Translations under genes and position numbers: made by a program
Part shown: positions 61,091 through 64,000 of the stretch, piece after piece
Layout: each line of letters begins with the position of its first letter
Position numbering within the stretch: the first letter of the stretch is position 1
Assembly (NCBI RefSeq): GCF_002563925.1
Contig: NZ_PDJD01000001.1
Location: 62,001 to 126,000, forward strand
Direction of reading: 5' to 3'
Length of the DNA stretch: 64,000 nt
DNA from: Serinibacter salmoneus
GTDB taxonomy: Bacteria; Actinomycetota; Actinomycetes; Actinomycetales; Beutenbergiaceae
Notes under the pieces: generated by a model
Told to the model about the DNA's origin: nothing
The model's database searches: none
The model's input: only the letters and a program-made list of their open reading frames with translations

Positions 61091-64000
61091 TCATGCTCCG
61101 ATCTGATGGTAAATGTGAGCCGCGATGTCAGGAGGCACGCCGAGGTAGTCGACAAGGCTGTGGTCGGCCGTGTCTCGACGACGTGGCGTGCGCCCTGAGG
61201 CAAGCGTGGCGGCGCGTGAGTACTCTCCGGGTAGCAAAGCGCCCAGGGGGACAGAGAGCGTTCTTGCACGCCTGTCGTAGGCAAGCAAGGGCTGCGCCGA
61301 CTGCTGGAGAACGGGTGCCGCGTGCTTTGCGAGAGCGACGTTCGCCACCCGTGCAGCACCCAGCCGCACGTCTTCCTCCGTGCGCAGGAGGTACAAACGG
61401 GAGTAGCCATCCGCGCGGTATGCACCCGGTGCATCCCCCGACGTGACGTGTTCCCATCGGTCGACTGACGGTTCGTAGCGTTCAAGAGTGGCGATGCTCG
61501 GCATCGTGATTGCTGGGAGCGCCGCGACTACCGCCGAGAGCGGAGGCAGGCGTCGTGCCAGGTGGCGCGCTGGATCGGCAGTCACGCTGAGATCCGACAG
61601 CGCCTCCGTGATGCGGGTAGCGTCAGCCGTGGTCGTGAGGCGGTCGGGTGCGCCCTCCTGCGGCTCGCGGCATATCTGCGCTCCAGACGCGATGAACTCG
61701 CGCACGAGTGACCTCGGCCAACCGCCCAGCAGGAGGACTTCGCTGTCGATCACGGCGATGCTCGGCGGTCCAGCAGCCCAGGACCTCACCTCGCAGGTCG
61801 CCGGGTCTCGAACGAGCTCGAGTTGACCAAGGTCGGAGAGAGTCGCAGCAACTTCATGGTAGAAACGCGCCGACGGGTCGAACTGTTGCGTCAGGCCGCG
61901 GAGTTGAGAGGCCGATCCCGAACCCATCGTGAGCAATGCGTCGAGCAAGAGATTCCAGTCGAGATCGGTGCCCAGTGCAGACACTGTTTGAGTCGAGGCG
62001 GATGATCCCTCGGACGGATTACGCGCCAGGTTCCATCGTCTGGTGTTGCTCCAGTAGGAGTTGCTATAGCGCTTCGTGCGACCACACGTGATGCACACGC
62101 CGAGGCTCGTTCCTGGGTATCGGCCGCGAGAGTCAGGGCGAGCATCCTCCAGTTGTTCATGGTGGCGGCCGGTGTAGGCGCACGACCCGCTGTCCGGAAT
62201 GGCCACCTGTATCGGTCTGCGTCGAGGGGCTTCGCGGCTGCGCCGCCACCACGGCGCCGGCGGTGGAAGTTCGAACGCCGCCTGGGTTGACGTCGTATCG
62301 ACTCGGGGTGCACTCGCGTCTGCAGAGGAAGCATCAAGCGGATACGCGTTGATTGCCCACAGTGGACCATCCCAATTCTGGGGAACCTGTGGTGCCGCCT
62401 CACTAGATGTGGGGTGGGCTGAGTCGTGAAGCCAGAGACGACGTTCCATCGCCTCCTGGGAGTCCGGAACGCGTAGGCCGTAACTGCCTGGCTCGAGGCC
62501 TAGTTCGTCAAGTGCGATGGCCCGTGGTTCCCCCGAGACTGAACGGAACCTCTCGATCGGGATCGGGTTCTTGTGCTCGAGATCGAAGAGATAGGCGTCG
62601 AACTGCCCGCCGGGGCGGGCGACGGTCACTGTGGGTGGCCGATCTGCATGATAGCGCCACTCCCTACCGTGGCCCGGAAGGCGCAGCCCGCCTGATGCAG
62701 ACAGCGTGCTGTGCGTAATCGGGATGAGCGCCGACAGATCGTGGAAATGGCCGAACTCCTCGGTTGGCCTGCCGGCGACCGTCACGCCGTGGACCAGCCT
62801 CCACCCCTGAGGGATACCGACTGCGTCAGCACCAGTGACCTCGGTCCACGCCGTAGCCGACACCTCCCGGAGGGTCTGCTCGAATGATTGGTCTTCTCGC
62901 GCAAGGACTGCAACCTCGTCGCCAAGGCGAACCTGGGACACCTCAATCCAATCGGCCGAGGCTTCCTCACGTCGCAATACCACAATCGAACGCGGCACGC
63001 GTGACACAATTCTTCCAGCGATGGGATCATTGATGTCGATGCGTCCAGTCACCAATTGATCGGGCGTGAGGATGTCGCGAAGCGATTGAATCTGCAGTTC
63101 GCCGGGCCGCGATGGTACAAGTGAGACCTCTACGCCTCCGTCTGTGGCCTGAATTGTGGCGGTACGAGGCTCGCTTGCGCGTGGAAGACGCATGGTCAGC
63201 CAGATGGACCATCCGCGCTGAAGGCCGCTGCGGCGCGCGAGTGCGAGTCGTATCTGCGCTGCGCCCACCCCTTGACTATCCGACGCGGAGACGGTGCCGT
63301 CCCATGAACGCAGTATCTCCGCAACGGATTGGGTCAGTGGATGCCGCAGTTCTTCCTGCGCCCATAGCGACGAGAGATGCGCGGGCGCATAGGCGGGTGT
63401 CAGCCAGGCGTCGAGCAGCGGCAGCAATTGGCTCGTCGTCATGTCCGAATGTGGCGAGAGGTCGAAGTCGACAAAAAAAGACTCCAGTCGCCGGCGGTCT
63501 GTGTCGCGGACGAGCGCTTGAGCCATGGCTCGGCCGATGTACTCAAAGTGCCCAATGGAGAAGGTTACGGGGCGACCGCGGCGTCCCTGCAGCGCCGTGA
63601 GCCAATGCGTCAGAGAATCCCAAAGGATGGGCGAGGACTCACGGTAGGAGAGTGACATGCGCTCGGTGTCCTGGTCGAGCAGGCGCGCTAGTTGGCCATA
63701 GTAATTCGTGGCTCTGATGCCGTCGCCCGCCTTCATGCGTTCCGCTGCGAGCGAGAACAGCGCGAGTAGCGCGACTCCAGGTGGTGGATCTGTCTGCTCG
63801 CCATTATGCCACGCGTCGGTGGCTCGAGCGAAACGACGGAAGGCCGAACTCATGGTCGCTGGATCCAGGAGCCTCGTGACTGTTTCTACGAGGGCGGGTA
63901 CCACCTGCTCGCGGGGTAATCCGCGGCGCTCGGCGATGCGGTCGAGAGAATCGCCCTCGAGGTCAAGGAACACGAGGCGTTCGGCAGGGGCCGCTGGGTA
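61091..64000 (-). CDS. Large DruH-like protein (5' end cut by window edge)
   Basis: An open frame from the right edge to TGA at 61091, about 970 codons seen. The in-frame GTG at 63973 is not taken as the start because the frame stays open to base 64000 with sensible sequence (AAPAERLVFLDLEG). No enzyme motif is recognised. The first 300 residues are helical; residues 330-640 look beta-rich. A probable zinc site with CAYTGRHH and, about 28 residues later, CITCGRTKRYSN lies near 650-690, followed by a winged-helix-like stretch (LLLDALLTMGSGSASQLRGL) and a final mixed domain. Position directly upstream of a DUF1998 helicase and the Cys/His site suggest the Druantia type III protein DruH, but this is family-level inference. 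Confidence 0.7.
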   Translation of the reverse strand, partial: YPAAPAERLVFLDLEGDSLDRIAERRGLPREQVVPALVETVTRLLDPATMSSAFRRFARATDAWHNGEQTDPPPGVALLALFSLAAERMKAGDGIRATNYYGQLARLLDQDTERMSLSYRESSPILWDSLTHWLTALQGRRGRPVTFSIGHFEYIGRAMAQALVRDTDRRRLESFFVDFDLSPHSDMTTSQLLPLLDAWLTPAYAPAHLSSLWAQEELRHPLTQSVAEILRSWDGTVSASDSQGVGAAQIRLALARRSGLQRGWSIWLTMRLPRASEPRTATIQATDGGVEVSLVPSRPGELQIQSLRDILTPDQLVTGRIDINDPIAGRIVSRVPRSIVVLRREEASADWIEVSQVRLGDEVAVLAREDQSFEQTLREVSATAWTEVTGADAVGIPQGWRLVHGVTVAGRPTEEFGHFHDLSALIPITHSTLSASGGLRLPGHGREWRYHADRPPTVTVARPGGQFDAYLFDLEHKNPIPIERFRSVSGEPRAIALDELGLEPGSYGLRVPDSQEAMERRLWLHDSAHPTSSEAAPQVPQNWDGPLWAINAYPLDASSADASAPRVDTTSTQAAFELPPPAPWWRRSREAPRRRPIQVAIPDSGSCAYTGRHHEQLEDARPDSRGRYPGTSLGVCITCGRTKRYSNSYWSNTRRWNLARNPSEGSSASTQTVSALGTDLDWNLLLDALLTMGSGSASQLRGLTQQFDPSARFYHEVAATLSDLGQLELVRDPATCEVRSWAAGPPSIAVIDSEVLLLGGWPRSLVREFIASGAQICREPQEGAPDRLTTTADATRITEALSDLSVTADPARHLARRLPPLSAVVAALPAITMPSIATLERYEPSVDRWEHVTSGDAPGAYRADGYSRLYLLRTEEDVRLGAARVANVALAKHAAPVLQQSAQPLLAYDRRARTLSVPLGALLPGEYSRAATLASGRTPRRRDTADHSLVDYLGVPPDIAAHIYHQIGA

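Overview
The window is high-GC DNA from an actinomycete, most likely a Micrococcales-type genome. The evidence is the strong G/C third-position bias, frequent GTG starts, leaderless-looking promoters, an actinobacterial D-arabinono-lactone oxidase/amino-acid deaminase gene pair, and an ISL3 transposase of the Micrococcales type. No rRNA, tRNA or CRISPR array is visible. Genes run off both edges: a DUF4011 helicase on the left and a DruH-like protein on the right.

Layout. 1-9.3 kb (minus): partial DUF4011/DUF3320 helicase-nuclease, uracil-DNA glycosylase, FAD-linked lactone oxidase and PLP-dependent amino-acid deaminase/aldolase, the last three translationally coupled. 9.5-17.1 kb: an AddA/RecB-like helicase-nuclease, an unknown 574-aa protein flanked by two copies of a long inverted-repeat element, and a secreted protein/lipoprotein pair. 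17.1-24.7 kb: a scar region with an ImmA/IrrE-ArdC-like peptidase, a HipB regulator with a truncated HipA, phage-like small proteins, a frameshifted ISL3 element, two multiply frameshifted pseudogenes, a truncated ABC ATPase and a truncated DUF3806 gene. Part of it is a decayed duplication of the sequence upstream of hipB.

24.8-64 kb is a dense, mostly intact defence-type island. It holds a DUF697-type GTPase; an XRE regulator divergent from an ADP-ribosylglycohydrolase/dual-specificity-phosphatase fusion and a degenerate paralogue; an eight-helix membrane protein inserted between 45-bp direct repeats; a macro-SIR2 protein downstream of a retron-type reverse transcriptase; a four-gene operon resembling a DISARM/Druantia hybrid (SNF2 helicase, Eco57I/PglX-like methylase, DUF1998 helicase with a Vsr-like nuclease end, UvrD helicase); a KAP NTPase; a DisA-type (DAC) nucleotide cyclase divergent from a two-TM SAVED-like protein; and a Druantia III-like pair (DruH-like plus DUF1998 helicase).

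The strongest candidates for an undescribed system are the DAC cyclase/2TM-SAVED pair (53.2-55.8 kb), which looks like CBASS with a DisA-family enzyme replacing the CD-NTase, and the RT/macro-SIR2 operon (31.0-33.8 kb). Functions of island members are inferred from domains seen in the translation and from known families; nothing was searched or computed.
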